DNA of 64,000 nucleotides, taken from positions 79,512,772-79,576,771 of the forward strand of contig NC_035445.2 in NCBI RefSeq assembly GCF_002127325.2, given 5' to 3'. Origin of the DNA: Helianthus annuus. Taxonomy: Eukaryota; Streptophyta; Magnoliopsida; Asterales; Asteraceae. The notes beneath the pieces are model-generated. The model saw only the letters and a program-made list of their open reading frames with translations, made no database searches and was not told where the DNA came from. Positions within the stretch are counted from its first letter, which is position 1, and every line of letters begins with the position of its first letter. Shown one piece after another: positions 1 through 11,556 of this stretch. A program made the translations under genes and the position numbers.

Positions 1-387
1 CGTGTCCATCTCGTCCAGCCAGGTTATACAGTCAACCGCACCTTTCTCCCCTGTAAATTCACGGGGCTTACATGATACAAAGTATTTGTAGGTGCAACCC
101 TTAGCACTGGACGCATCAGTGTATTCTCTATCGCGATGAACGCTGTGCTCAGTAGACGAATGCTTGTCGTCATCTTTCTTGGGTTCAGAGGGTGGTTTGG
201 AGTGTGTCTTTGGTTTAGAGGGTGGCTTTGACACAGATCTGCCGTGAGACTCAGTATTTTGACGATCAATAGCTGCCTGGACAGCATTGTTGATCAGAGC
301 CTTTAGCTGTGCGCCTGTCAAATGTACTGACGCATTGTCATAGTCATCTTCATTCGTGTGGCTGTTCTCTCCATTGGGATCCGCCAT
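1..387 (-). CDS. gag: Gag, N-terminal part, of Ty3/gypsy element A (runs off the left edge)
   Basis: An open minus-strand frame starts at the ATG at 385-387 and stays open to base 1 (129 codons seen). Its family role is the capsid polyprotein that packages element RNA in cytoplasmic particles. The N-terminus is acidic and polar, followed by a Ser/Lys/Pro-rich stretch and then a block ending in CKPREFTGEKG and TWLDEMDT, the start of the retrotransposon gag domain. The same order and motifs occur in the gag at 44835 (element B), so A and B belong to one lineage. The start was chosen because it aligns with the B start and follows a similar leader. The frame has no stop in the visible part. Whether the rest is intact cannot be seen. 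Confidence 0.85.
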   Translation of the reverse strand, partial: MADPNGENSHTNEDDYDNASVHLTGAQLKALINNAVQAAIDRQNTESHGRSVSKPPSKPKTHSKPPSEPKKDDDKHSSTEHSVHRDREYTDASSAKGCTYKYFVSCKPREFTGEKGAVDCITWLDEMDT

Positions 388-714
388 TGTAACTTGAATC
401 TGTTACAGAAGATAACAAAATTTTAATTTAGGAGATTATTATGTGATTGTCTTTTATGACAATTTGTCAACCATGGTACAGAGACCATATCTGGTTAACT
501 TATTATTTCATTATATATTAGGATCTGAATATCTCCTATTTCAACTATATAAATAGTATTGGCGGCATAAAGCCTAATCATGATGATGTTTTATAATGTT
601 AGCCGAGATTTCAGAGAATCAAAGGCATAGAGAGTTGAACCGTAGTTCTTTTATCTCTTTCTGACAGAGAGTCATAGACTACTACTGCCTTTTGTCTTAT
701 AAGACAATTATTAT
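388..714 (-). other. Element A untranslated region just upstream of gag
   Basis: AT-rich leader between the 44-bp repeat array and gag, with no open frame of note. In sense orientation a pyrimidine-rich stretch ending in TTCTGTAACAG lies about 15 nt before the gag ATG and resembles a 3' splice site. The matching place in element B reads TTTGTAACTG, so the AG is lost there. Confidence 0.5.
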
Positions 715-1110
715 GGCCCATAGGCACTACACCTCTAATGGATGTTTTAATATGGTTGGCCCGTAGGCACTACATCACTAATGGATGTTTTGATAATATT
801 GGCCCGTAGGCACTACATCACTAATGGATGTTTTAATAATTCTGGCCCGTAGGCACTGCATCACTAATGGATGTTTTAATAATACTGGCCCGTAGGCACT
901 GCATCACTAATGGATGTTTTTTTTTTATAATATTGGCCCGTAGGCACTGCATCACTAATGGATGTCTTTATAATACTGGCCCGTAGGCATTGCATCGCTA
1001 AATGGATGTCTTTATAATACTGGCCCGTAGGCATTGCATCACTAAATGGATGTCTTTATAGTACTGGCCCGTAGGCATTGCATCACTAAATGGATGTCTT
1101 TATAATATTG
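715..1110 (-). repeat. Tandem array, nine copies of a ~44-bp unit, in element A
   Basis: Nine head-to-tail copies of a unit beginning GGCCCGTAGGCACT and containing CACTAATGGATG. Copies differ by a few substitutions and by a T-run of variable length. Copies 6 to 9 share TGTCTTTATA where copies 1 to 5 have TGTTTT, so the array grew by local duplication. Element B has a single copy on the opposite strand near 44477-44520, so this is an expansion of a sequence already in the leader between the extra ORF and gag. Confidence 0.9.
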
Positions 1111-1499
1111 ATCACCCTCATTGGTGATTTAACCCACGATCTATATATTATTTAGTTGGGTTTTGAAATCCTCAAAGGATTATTGTATAAGAATGACGTG
1201 TGTGATTTTAACGAATCACATCTGCCATGAATGTTAACATGCGTACAGAGGTTAACAGGGAATCAGAATCTTTTCAGCTAGGTCGTACCATCTTGACTGA
1301 TCTTAAAAGACCCCAAGCTAGGTTTCACCCCCTTAAGATTCCTTATTAGACAGATCAATATAAAAGGAATGGTTTTGATTTATTTTTATATCTATTAAAA
1401 CAAAACTCATAACATACATTCCAAAATTTTCAAATACAATTACATATTGCCCTAAACGGGTCTTTCAAATAATACATACCTCCAGAGAGGTTTAAAATA

Positions 1500-1612
1500 A
1501 GTGACAAGTCCACGCAGGGACTAATACAAGATAGGTGTCCATGCAAGGACTAAAGATAAGTCCGCGTAGGGACTGAAATACGATAAGTTGTCCACGCAGG
1601 GACTTATTTCAA
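1500..1612 (-). repeat. Cluster of short palindromic repeats after the extra ORF of A
   Basis: Four irregularly spaced copies of an imperfect palindrome of the form GTCC-CTGCGT-GGAC, read here as GTCCACGCAGGGAC and variants. The spacers are not conserved. The equivalent cluster in element B (43920-44065) has at least five copies at the same place, just after the stop of the extra ORF. Each unit could form a small hairpin in RNA. No function is known to me. Confidence 0.8.
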
Positions 1613-1644
1613 AATAGAAATTACAGTAGTACTACTATTAAGGG

Positions 1645-2856
1645 CTAGTGGTCACGTTTCTTCTTTTTGCCCTTTAGTAGGTTCGCCAAGCCCTTGAGAA
1701 ATCCTCGGTGGCTTTTCTTTTCTTCCTCGAACTCTCTCTCCACACGATCTAGTCGATGGAGTATTTCTTCCTGTTCAGGAGGAGAGAATCGTGGTTGTGG
1801 CGCTTGTTGCGGAACTGGAGGTCTGGGAGGTATTGGATACCCATGAGCTGAGTAGTCCGGTGGTCCCATGTTTCCATGTGCTCCGTCAGGGTAGCGCGCA
1901 TTATATCTAGCCGACACCACATATGGGTCGTGCTCATAGCCGTAGTTGTATTGTGCTTGTGACGGTTCAAACGGGTTGTAAGCCATTGGACCTGTGTAAG
2001 CTGGTATGGGTTGGTCATACCCAAATGGTGGCGAATTTCGTGCAGTAGGTGCGGAGTTCGCTTCTTGTATAGGACTTGAAGGTCCTTCTTCATGTAGCGG
2101 CGGATAGTGGCTACTACTTGAATGTCGAGGAGTGCTGAAGTGGTTACCCCCTCCTCCTCGTGTAGACATACGAGCATTGGTCCTCCTACGCCTCGGCGGA
2201 TCAGGTATAACTGGTTGTGCTGGTGGCGGAGGTGGTGGCGTAACTGCCTCAAAGCGTGAATCCTCAGATGGATCCTGTGGATGTCTCGGTTGCGATGTCT
2301 GATGAGATGGTGTGTTGTACCACTCATGTCGGTCAAACAAGGCCATAAAGCTGTCTGGGCCTTGATACTGCGGACCATGATATGAAGATCCATCAGATAC
2401 TTCTATCGGATGCGTGGGCGTACCACGAGCTGGTTCAGTTGGATCCTCATCTTCCTCCATGGGATCTTCAGAAAAATGGTCTTGTGGCCCTAGTGGAACA
2501 AAACCTGAAGGTTCCTGTATGTAGTCAGCCGGATTAAACTGAGCTACATAGTATGGACTAGGGTCGTCATAATTCCGGTGCGAAACCGAACGTTGTAGAG
2601 GTATGAAGGAAGGTTGTGGGTTGTTGGGATTATTTTCTGAATCTGGTCCAAAGGAGTGCCGGTAGGATGGCGTCGAGCTGTGCGAAGTGGAATGCCTCGC
2701 GGGTTCGTAAAGATCTCTTCGTCGTTGTGGCTCTTCGCTCCGTGTCATCGAGGGATGTCTTGTACCAGATGGTCCAGCTTCTTGATCGTGATGTGTCACG
2801 ATTTCTCCTCGGCCTCTACGTCCCCTTCCTCTTCCTCGGAATATAACAGGTGGCAT
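1645..2856 (-). CDS. Extra proline-rich ORF of unknown function, upstream of gag in element A
   Basis: A 403-codon open frame on the element's sense strand, between PBS and gag. A Met 16 codons upstream (2904) is in frame, but MPP at 2856 matches the start of the copy in element B and follows a conserved GCAGGAAA. From the N-terminus: an Arg/Gly-rich patch; TRSEEPQRRR; STSHSSTPSY; NPQPSFIPLQRSV; an acidic patch around HFSEDPMEEDED; a PPPPPP run with PDPPRRRR; a Tyr/Pro-rich stretch; a short charged coiled-coil-like segment (EEILHRLDRVEREFEEE); and a Lys-rich tail after FLKGLANLLKG. No transmembrane segment, zinc knuckle or enzyme motif is visible. It looks like a disordered, possibly RNA- or nucleus-directed protein. 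Nearly the whole protein is recognisable in B, so it is unlikely to be chance. Confidence 0.8.
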   Translation of the reverse strand: MPPVIFRGRGRGRRGRGEIVTHHDQEAGPSGTRHPSMTRSEEPQRRRDLYEPARHSTSHSSTPSYRHSFGPDSENNPNNPQPSFIPLQRSVSHRNYDDPSPYYVAQFNPADYIQEPSGFVPLGPQDHFSEDPMEEDEDPTEPARGTPTHPIEVSDGSSYHGPQYQGPDSFMALFDRHEWYNTPSHQTSQPRHPQDPSEDSRFEAVTPPPPPPAQPVIPDPPRRRRTNARMSTRGGGGNHFSTPRHSSSSHYPPLHEEGPSSPIQEANSAPTARNSPPFGYDQPIPAYTGPMAYNPFEPSQAQYNYGYEHDPYVVSARYNARYPDGAHGNMGPPDYSAHGYPIPPRPPVPQQAPQPRFSPPEQEEILHRLDRVEREFEEEKKSHRGFLKGLANLLKGKKKKRDH

Positions 2857-3011
2857 TTTCCTGCTCCAAAACTTATTAAAAATCAAATCGAAAAATAAAG
2901 ACAAAAAGGAGTATCAATCCGAATTTGTCCTAAGTTCTTGTCTAGACTCAAGTATGTGCAATTGTGTCACTGAGATTAAACACATTAGGATAGTGTTTAA
3001 TTCACTCAGTG

Positions 3012-3027
3012 TTGGCTCTGATACCAA
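3012..3027 (-). other. Primer binding site of A (initiator Met tRNA)
   Basis: In sense orientation the sequence reads TTGGTATCAGAGCCAA two bases after the LTR end. It matches the usual plant primer site complementary to the 3' end of initiator methionine tRNA, which primes minus-strand DNA synthesis. Confidence 0.9.
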
Positions 3028-3029
3028 CC

Positions 3030-6000
3030 TGTCACACCCCGATTTCCACGTGTCTCACCGGTGGGCCCGGTGGGGGATTACCGTGACGATGTTGGCAACA
3101 ATATAGTCAAACCACACAATTATATAATGCACAGCGGAAGCATAAGATAAATATATAAATTTCAACCTCTGAACATAATATCAATGTATTACAGAGTTGA
3201 ATATCCACAGTGGATCGAAAATAAAGATAAAGTATTGTTCCATTAGATACTGCAATCAAGCTTGCGAGGCTTATCCCGACGCTAGGGAGCTAATACCAGC
3301 CAATTACGTTTAGGTACCTGCACTTAATCTTTTTGGGGAAAATACGTCAGTTTACACTGGTAAATACATTCGACTGACACATTTAAAAATGTTTATTTAA
3401 AATTGATTTGAATGCACAAGGCACAAACTCTTTTATAACTTGGGAAAATTCATAATGATCTTGTGAACGTTTTACATGTTCTTTTATGCGTTCAGTAGCC
3501 CGGGTCGTGCGGGGTTAAAGATTTATAGACACACCACGTTCGCGTAAAACCGTAGTACAGAAACCAACGGCTACGTCTTTTAGTTTTAATGTCGACACTT
3601 TATACCGGGTGTACGCCTACACCGGGATGTCGATGGTCGTGGCCATTTCGTAAAATGATGCCGAGGATATCCGGGACAACGGTCATTAAACCCCCCAAAG
3701 GCTTTTAAGCAACAAAACTGTTTAAATGAGCCAATCATATTATTTAGTTATCCACCTAAGCGATGGATGAATATAATGCTCAATCAAGCGGTATTAATAT
3801 ACCGTAACCCAAGCCCATATAGGGGAAATAAGTCAAAAGTATTTACCTTTGCAAGTATTAATCCTTAATTTAGATCAAGTCACCGATAGCTTTTACTGGG
3901 GCTCCTAATCTGGAACGAAGGTTTTAATTAACCTCTTAGAATCCTAACGGTCCTTGTATTAGCCGTAGCTTAAACCGGTTGATTCCGATATATAGATATG
4001 GTTAATTCGCACGGAAAGGCGAAAACCGAGAATGGAGTATGTTTTGGACCCGACAAGTTCAGTGACTTGTTTTATAGGGGTTTATAGTTCATACTCTGGA
4101 TTTTGGGGTTCAAATAATATAATTTGACCCATATTGGCTATTGCACGAAAACTAGTTCCATGAGCCGTACCGTGTGCGCAAATAGGCGAAACGGTTAACC
4201 ATAAGAGTCGTACGCTTATTTCCTAAGTCAATATGCCTTAAAAGTATTTTGGTATCAGTAGGATACCTTCCGTAATGCCCGTAACGAGTTTAAGTTTATA
4301 TTATGCCCCGTAGGGGCTTTTCGGTCATTTAAAAGACTTTAGAAAGGGATTTTCGAGTTCTACAGGAAATCTGAGTTTCCCGAACAGCTTATAAAGCTTA
4401 AAATACTTTATTTATTATTTAAAACCAGTGGCAACTGGAATCGGGTCAAAAGACCTTGTAGAACTCCCGTTTTGGCCAAAAAGGGCATATTCGGTATTTA
4501 CCGAACCGTAGCCATAACCGCAGGTTATGAGCAAGGTAAAATTTATTAAAAATCTTTAAAATTCCCAAAATATTATTTCACCACAGTGGGTAAAAGTTTT
4601 GGTGACGAAAACTTGGGTTAGATGGGCGTTATGCTAATTGCGCCGTAAAATACAAAACTTTCTTAAAAGTGCGCCTTTTAGCATAACTCTCATTCTAGAC
4701 CTCGGATTGACGTGAAACTTTAAGGACATGCTTATAATTTAATAAGCAAGGTTTTGGTCCGTTCACGTGTCTGAAATACTCGTTTTAATTTTAAAAGGCC
4801 GTTACGGTCAACTTTTAGGCGAATGACGGAATTGCGTAAAAGACTCGGGTAACTCATGAACCGACCACAGAGGCTTATACCAACATGTGACCTGGTCCTA
4901 AGAGAGTCCTAGGGTATATTTATACCTCACTAAAACGGGTCAGAACTGAAGTCAAAGCAAAAGTCAAACTTTTGCGACTTTCGGCTCCGAACCGGTTCTA
5001 TATAGTAAATGATCGATTCAAACGAGCGCAAACAGGTTTATATACTTATTATCATGTTTTATGATTGTCAAAACAGGTTCCATAACATATACATTACAGA
5101 TTATGCTTAAATCGCTAAAATAGCTTTCTGTTGACTTTTTAACCGCACGTTTGACTCGATAATTGACATAGTTAGAGTGGTGATCAGGGGGAACCCTTTT
5201 AGAGGTTTAATACCCACATAAATACCAACTCATAACCATTTTTGATTCGTCATAAGACTGAATCATTTGCAAGATATTGCAATGACAACCGTTAGTTACG
5301 ACGGTTGCGTTTATAGGCTATAACTATGGAAATGTGAAACCACAAAGGTTGAATTACTTACAGAAGCTTAAGAGAAGACTTAAGAACACAGGGGAAAGCT
5401 TTAGAGCTCTTGGAATGATCAGAGAAGTGAGTTTTGATGTTGTGAATGTTATGAGCACAATGGTGCTATTTATAGCCAAGAACAAGGCCCTAAATCATTA
5501 CACAACATGCTACTACTGATCATGATGATGGGTAGATGTCCCCTGAGTGATATGGGTCAATTGTAGGGTGCCCATGCCTCTTTGATTAAGGTTTGATCGT
5601 TCACATGGTCCAAAAGCCAAGTAGTTACCATATTTCTGCATCTGGGCACTTTACGCGGCCCGCATGGGACTTTCCATGCTTTTTAACGCGGGTCGCCTAA
5701 AGTTCAAATAACAGACGCGAATTAGAGGAGGCTCGCGGCCCGCCTCAACTTATGTTGAAACTTCACGCGGGTCGCCTAAGGTTATATTTTCTGAATTTTC
5801 CAAATCTTTTATAATGATTACAGAATCGGGCCATTAATAACGAAATCTTTCGTAATGATTCGCCTGACCTTTCGGATTTGAAGGGGTAACTTTGCGGTTT
5901 GGCCCTCGGTTATTTACCGATAGGGGCCTCGTGTTAATTACCCGCATTATTAAGTCCCCGGTTTATTTATTAATTATATTGGAAAGCCTTAACTTTCACT

Positions 6001-6422
6001 GTTTACGCTTTTAACCCTTCTTTTACGAATTCGATCGTAACTTTCTCGTTTCATATCGAAACCTCGCGAAATTCATATATATTATTTTAGTGAGGGTATA
6101 ATACCGTTACAAAGTCTTGGGAACGTTAAAGGGTCACTCAGAGGTATTATTAAACATGTTGACACAGTTAACCCCTGTAGTTCGTAATCTCTCACTTTCT
6201 TCCGCGTTTTAGTTTTGTACGATCTATAATTTATTTGTTTGAAGGTTTAAGCATTATTTAGGGATACTATACAGTATATTCACCCTTGTTGACATTTATA
6301 ACCCTCGAATTTATATACTTTCAAGGTTTGTCAAAATTAGTCCTTTATTTATTTTAGATGCCACGTGTAAACAAATGACACGTGTTAACACATCATTGGA
6401 CACAAAATTTCGAGGTGTTACA
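3030..6422 (-). mobile_element. 5' LTR of Ty3/gypsy (Tekay-type) element A, 3393 bp
   Basis: In sense orientation it begins TGTAACACCTCGAAATTTTG and ends in CGGGGTGTGACA, directly followed by the primer site. It aligns along its length with the LTRs of element B (same ends, same TATA region, same GC-rich palindromes), with considerable divergence. The rest of A lies left of the window, so its partner LTR and target duplication cannot be compared; the flanking 5 bp on the right are catgc (6423-6427). Open frames inside it are not conserved as proteins. Confidence 0.88.
5465..5477 (-). promoter_or_regulatory. TATA box in the LTR of A
   Basis: The sense strand reads GGCTATAAATAGC, a strong plant TATA motif. 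Paired GC-rich palindromes lie 175-300 bp upstream (5652-5780), and a strong donor-like CTTCT|GTAAGTAA lies about 110 nt downstream (donor GT at 5361-5360). Confidence 0.75.
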
Positions 6423-7810
6423 CATGCCCTGATCTTGCAACATAAATAAGAATGGACATTATCACTGGCCTTGGGCTTTACACTTTATTGGGCCGCACAC
6501 TCTAGTAGTCATACACTAAGGGATGGGCCGCACACTAGGTGCGGGCCGTTCGTAATGGGTCACACACTTGAATATTGATGTATTAGAATATTAAACTGCT
6601 TCATAATTGTGAACTCCAACGATTACTTGTATGAGAACCGAACTGTTAGTGTATGCCATTGTGAGATATGAACTTGTAACGTGAATAAATATATGGCCCG
6701 CATACTTATTATAACTTGCAATGTGAACAAGTGACGATATGGATACTTGCTACAACTTGTGTGATAGTACGAACTATGCTTGTTGTGACATACGTGATGT
6801 TTATCTGTTGGTTGTTTATTGCTTGAGCAATACGTGTGACTAGATATGTGAATTGTGAATTCATGAAACTGACTATCTCTGGTAACCACGATAGGATTTG
6901 ATTGATCAACTGTTTAACGAGCATTTAATTTAACCGAGCAAACCGAAGGTGAGTTCACTGCACTTTTCTAAGCATGCGTCCCGGTGGTTTGGGACATCTG
7001 GTAAACGTTTCTAAAGGGAATACTGGGTAAACTGTTTATTTGGGATGTTGGTTATTGAACACAGTATAAATCATGTAAGACCCCATACATCTACCGTGTT
7101 GCTGAAGAAGCAACGAGGTATTTAGTTGATAGCGCTATTAGGTTTGGCACCCTCACACCGGGCCGAAAGGACGGGCGTGAACTAATTACCTGGACTTCAT
7201 GACCAATGCCTAGTTAGAGGCATTGGGGTTGGGCATTCACATCGTGTACATATAAGACCCCTTACATCTATTCAAGGTTGTTTGATACCTTGACCTCATG
7301 ACCAATGCCTAAATGGAGGCATTGGGGTTGGGCATTCACATCTAGTCGCCACATACGGTAATCGAGTTGATAACAACATCAAATCAAAATTTTGAACTAT
7401 TGAACTGTTGAACTGTTTTATACACATACCTGGTAACTAAACGCGTTAACAAAACTTTGAACTCACCAGCGTCGTCTGACACACTTGTCTGCATGCTTGT
7501 AGGTCGTTAGATGTCTTGGATTGGAACTTGCTGTCTGGAGTAGCTGGAGTGATCATGGGTCGATTGGAGGGATACATGTGATTCAACTATTGATATCATA
7601 CATTGGTTTTTGAAACAGTTTAACATTGGTTTACTATTTGCTTCCGCTGGACATGTTGGTTTTCATTTAAACTCGTTGATGGTATTTTAAATTAATAATT
7701 AAGGATTTTATTTTGAAACTTGTACGCGTTCAATGTAATTAGTGGCTCGTTATTGGTACGTCACACGCCTAACAGGGACATTCCCTAGGTGGTATTTTGG
7801 GGGTGTGACA
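6423..7810 (+). mobile_element. 3' part of a gypsy LTR (family H)
   Basis: The stretch ends in TTTTGGGGGTGTGACA, the typical 3' terminus of the Tekay-type LTRs seen elsewhere here, and holds GAGCAAACCGAAGGTGAGTTCAC, close to a block in the LTR of element E. No primer site follows 7810, so it is a solo LTR or the right end of a 3' LTR. Its left part is missing because element A ends exactly at 6422; the natural reading is that A inserted into this LTR. A ~99-bp tandem duplication lies at 7193-7345, each copy with an AATGCC/GGCATT palindrome. Confidence 0.7.
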
Positions 7811-8162
7811 AACTCACTCAAAAATCGAATTTCAGCTGTACAACGAAATTTTAAAGATAATTATCACTTGGGTTTAACCCCCCTTGAGTTTTAGGGGCCC
7901 TGATCCTAATTCTGATTGTTCCGGAAATTTTAGGGTTAGTGCAGAATTACTTGGATGTCTCAATTAGGGTTTCCTTATTGACTAATTATCATTCTAATTA
8001 TAAATTTTAATGAGAGTAGTTACATCACCCTTCATTGACAACACCACAACCCACTACCATTGCCACCACCCACCACCATTGTCATCCGCCGCCGTCACCC
8101 ACCTTTGCCACCACCCTCCACCGCCGTCACCCACCACCGTCGTTGCCGCCACCCACTTCCAT
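7811..8162. other. Unassigned spacer ending in a CCA-rich simple repeat
   Basis: Unique-looking AT-rich DNA between H and C. From about 8035 it becomes a degenerate CCA/CCG triplet repeat (CACCACCATTG and relatives). Open frames there are low-complexity Thr/Pro/His/Ser strings running into the adjacent LTR and are not credible genes. Confidence 0.6.
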
Positions 8163-11100
8163 TGTCACACCCCGACCACGTAAAACACCAAGACGTGGCG
8201 GAAACGTCGGGGAGTGTTGTAACAGAATCATTGTTTCACAACCATGGATAAAATAATTTTGTTTTATTGAATCATAAACTCATTGTTCTATTACAAATTA
8301 GATAAATACAAATATCATCTTTCAAGTTTTAAAGTCGCTAAGGCACGAGTCCATCCTAAGTGTAGCATGTATCAACAATCATCACAAAACACCACCTGAA
8401 ACATGTGTAAAAATAGGTACGTCAGCATAAAAATGCCTGTGAGATACATAGGTTTTATTGATTTAGGATTCATGACTTATAAGTTTGAAGAAAATGTTTT
8501 AAGAAAAGTAGCCATGATCCTTGTAAAAATGTTTTTGTTTTATAACTCATATAAAAATCGATAAGAAAACAGATGACATAAAAGAAAGATATATAAATAA
8601 ATAATTAGGTAAAAATGAGATCATATATATACATATTGTTTGAAAAACAATATTTTGATAAAAAGGTTCATAGTATATATAAAAATATACTTTGGTTTTA
8701 AGAAAGTCGAATAATTAATATATTAAAATATATTTCAGTTTCAAAATAGTTAAACAGATAGTATATTAAATATACTTTAGTTGTCAAAATAATAGTTTTC
8801 AGTAGTACATCAAAAGTATACTTTGGTTTAGTTTGTAACATATTAAACTATGCTTTGGTTTTATAAATAACATATTAAACTATGTTTTCGTTTTACAAAT
8901 AACATATCAAAATATGCTTTGGATTTGATAAATAACATATCAAACTATGTTTTGGTTTGTTAAATAAAATATATGTTGGTTTTGTACAATATCACATATG
9001 AGAGCATATCAAACTATACTTTTAGGAGTATAACTGAATATACCAAAAATGATGTGATTTAAGAATTCATTCAGACCTAGTGCATCAAACTACACCTTTG
9101 AGACTATAGGAATACCACGAAGGCAATCCCTATTTGGATGGAGAAATAAAATTGGTTTCAGACATTCCATGACAACAGGAATGGGGTGTCAAATCCTATA
9201 GCGCTATATCATACTACCAACCGGTCTGGTGAACAAAATAAGTACTATTCCAACAATTAATTTTTATAATCTTTGAAAAATCAGTGTTTAAACCATAGAT
9301 AATCATTCAGTTTGTCAAAAGATAAGTACTAACATGTATAATCAATTATACTTTGAAATCATGAAAATAACAGATAGGTACACATGCTTCACCCCCAAAA
9401 TATTGAAAACAGTAAAAGAGGGGACTATGTACTCACTTGAGGGTGCTTAGAAGTCTTGAACAACTACCAAGCAAGCTAGAGGGAGCACGGAATCAAACGG
9501 CACCTAATATAGGTAACTACATAAATAAACTGAACCTAAAACGGAAGATCGGATAGGATGAGGTCTCGTAAACTAAATGAGCGTGGGAACTCATATGATA
9601 TGGTTTGACAAGGCCTACATACTAAAAGGAAACCTAACCTAAGTGCTTACGACCCATTACGACCCGTTTAGGTAGCTTGCGCTACTTTAACATGTCGCTT
9701 GCGTAAAACGCGTTCGAACCGTCTAACTAGTCCTACGACAAGTATATATGCCCTAACATACTTAATTATGTTGCATAATTAGTTAAATGACAAAGGTTTG
9801 GGTTACATATGCTTAAATATCAATTATGCATAAAAAGGGTATTTTGGTAATTTCCTAAGGTATAACCTCGAAAGGTTATTCCCTATACAACTATAGTCAC
9901 CTAATGTGTTTGGTCGGATCCTAAAGATCGACCAAACGGGTCGGGTTCGAAGTATAAGCGATTGATTAAATCGCTTACCTTACGACCCTATATAAGCACT
10001 AAACCTAAAGTGACGAGCTAAACATGTTAAAATATGTTTAACGAATTTAGAAAACAGGTTTGATATCAAAACAAACAGTTTTGATACTTAAAAGTAGTTT
10101 GGTTACAAAATACGCAAGAATACGCATTTTGGCCGAAACTACGACTCGTCACTACACCTAGATAACATGGTAATTAGTAGGTATAGTCACTAGGGACTAT
10201 AACCATCGTGATTACGCTCACGTTATGAAGTTCAAACGAACTTCGCGTTGACCATAAACTGGTCAATGCAGAAGGTCAAACACAGTTTGACTTTCGGACT
10301 CGAAAAGTGATAAAAGAACGAAGGAATACTTACAAAGGGTCCTCGCAAGCAAATCTTGATCCAAATAGCTCAGGTATGAAGCAAAGGCTTCAACTTAGAG
10401 CACTTTAGATCAGATATGTGTGAGGAAGAAATGAAACAAAGGGGGTATTTATAGTTTTCACACAACCGTTAAGATCATTCCTCGATAAACGAGCTTCAAT
10501 CCTAGCCTTCCATGTGTGCCCCTTGTTTTCTAATACCATTAGAGCCCTTGGAATGAGCCCATGGTTTTGCAAAACCCATTTGCAAGAGAAGAAAACAGGT
10601 TGAACAGCTGTTAACAGCTGGAAATTTGATTCTGTGCAAATCAGAGGACCCTCGTGGCCCGCGTAAGGAACACAAGGGGGCGACGCGACCCGCCTGAGTG
10701 TCACAGTTCAGCAACAGTTTCTCATATTTGCAGTTTCGGTCCCTGTTAGTGTTTTAAGCTCATTTCAACCCTTTTAAGGCCCTAAAATGATGCCTAAACA
10801 TTGTGGACATGAAACATACTCAAAAATATGCCGGATGTCGGTTCGTTTGGTCGTACGATCGCGTTATTCGCTTAATTACGACGGAAGTCGTAACGAACGC
10901 AAAAACGATCCAAATTAAGCGACAAATGGAATTTTCTTATGCCAAAAACTAAAATAAAATATTTTAATTCTTACATAAATTTTTGGATGTCCGGATGTAT
11001 TCAGAATGTAATATATGCGCGAAAATGCAAACTTGTGCACTTTTTGACGCTTTTTGTCCCTATTGATCAATAAAGTTTATTTTAGCATACCGAACCCTTC

Positions 11101-11520
11101 AAAGCCTATTTCTAAGCTATGTAAAAGATATTTAAGGTATGTTTAACTTATGATCAAGTTCTGGAATGTTCGTTACTTTACAAATCGGTATAGTTTCGCA
11201 GTTTGACACAATTACTCCCTGCTGTCGAACAAACTTAATTTCAACACACCAAACCATCCAAAACTTATTTATTAGTTATGTGGAGGTTATTTAAGGTATG
11301 TTAAGCCTATTTCACTATTCCGGAGTGTTTGTTGCATTAAATTGGTTATATTTACGCATCAGTGCGCGTATAACCTTCCAAAAAGCGACTCAAAGCTTGA
11401 AATCGAACAAGAATTGATATGTGCAAACGATACACGTATTTATAAAAATCACAAGTATGAAATACAATATTTCGTTGGTTTGGTATTTGTTTTGGTGATT
11501 GAAGAGACACAGGTGTCACA
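8163..11520 (-). repeat. 3' LTR of element C (3358 bp)
   Basis: Sense start TGTGACACCTGTG at 11520, preceded by a polypurine tract; sense end GTCGGGGTGTGACA at 8163. It is colinear with 14605-17009 and related, more distantly, to solo LTR F. An AT-rich block at about 8690-9010 consists of degenerate ~33-bp repeats (AACATAT-AAACTATG-TTTGG). Paired GC-rich motifs sit at 10652-10698, upstream of the TATA box. Confidence 0.88.
10445..10456 (-). promoter_or_regulatory. TATA box in the 3' LTR of C
   Basis: The sense strand reads ACTATAAATACC. A donor-like CCTTT|GTAAGTATTCC follows about 112 nt downstream (GT at 10333-10332). The same pair occurs in the 5' LTR of C (TATA 16945-16956, donor GT at 16835-16834). 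Confidence 0.7.
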
Positions 11521-11556
11521 GTCTCCCCTACTTTAGGAAATTTCGTCCCGAAATTT
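11521..11556 (-). other. Polypurine tract and adjacent palindrome of element C
   Basis: Sense AAAGTAGGGGAGAC abuts the LTR start and would prime plus-strand synthesis. Just upstream lies the near-perfect palindrome AAATTTCGGGACGAAATTT (11538-11556), also present at the same place in element E. Confidence 0.75.

Noticed and set aside
715..1110. CRISPR-like array of regular repeats
   Set aside because: The units abut as tandem repeats without unique spacers, and the context is a plant retrotransposon leader.
1749..2393. 214-codon minus-strand ORF overlapping the extra ORF of A
   Set aside because: Out-of-frame shadow; the 403-codon frame is the one conserved in B.
3012..3027. Possible tRNA-Met gene fragment
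   Set aside because: Only the 3'-end complement is present directly after an LTR, as expected for a primer binding site; no cloverleaf.
8035..8256. Thr/Pro/His-rich ORFs
   Set aside because: Low-complexity triplet repeat that crosses into the LTR of C.
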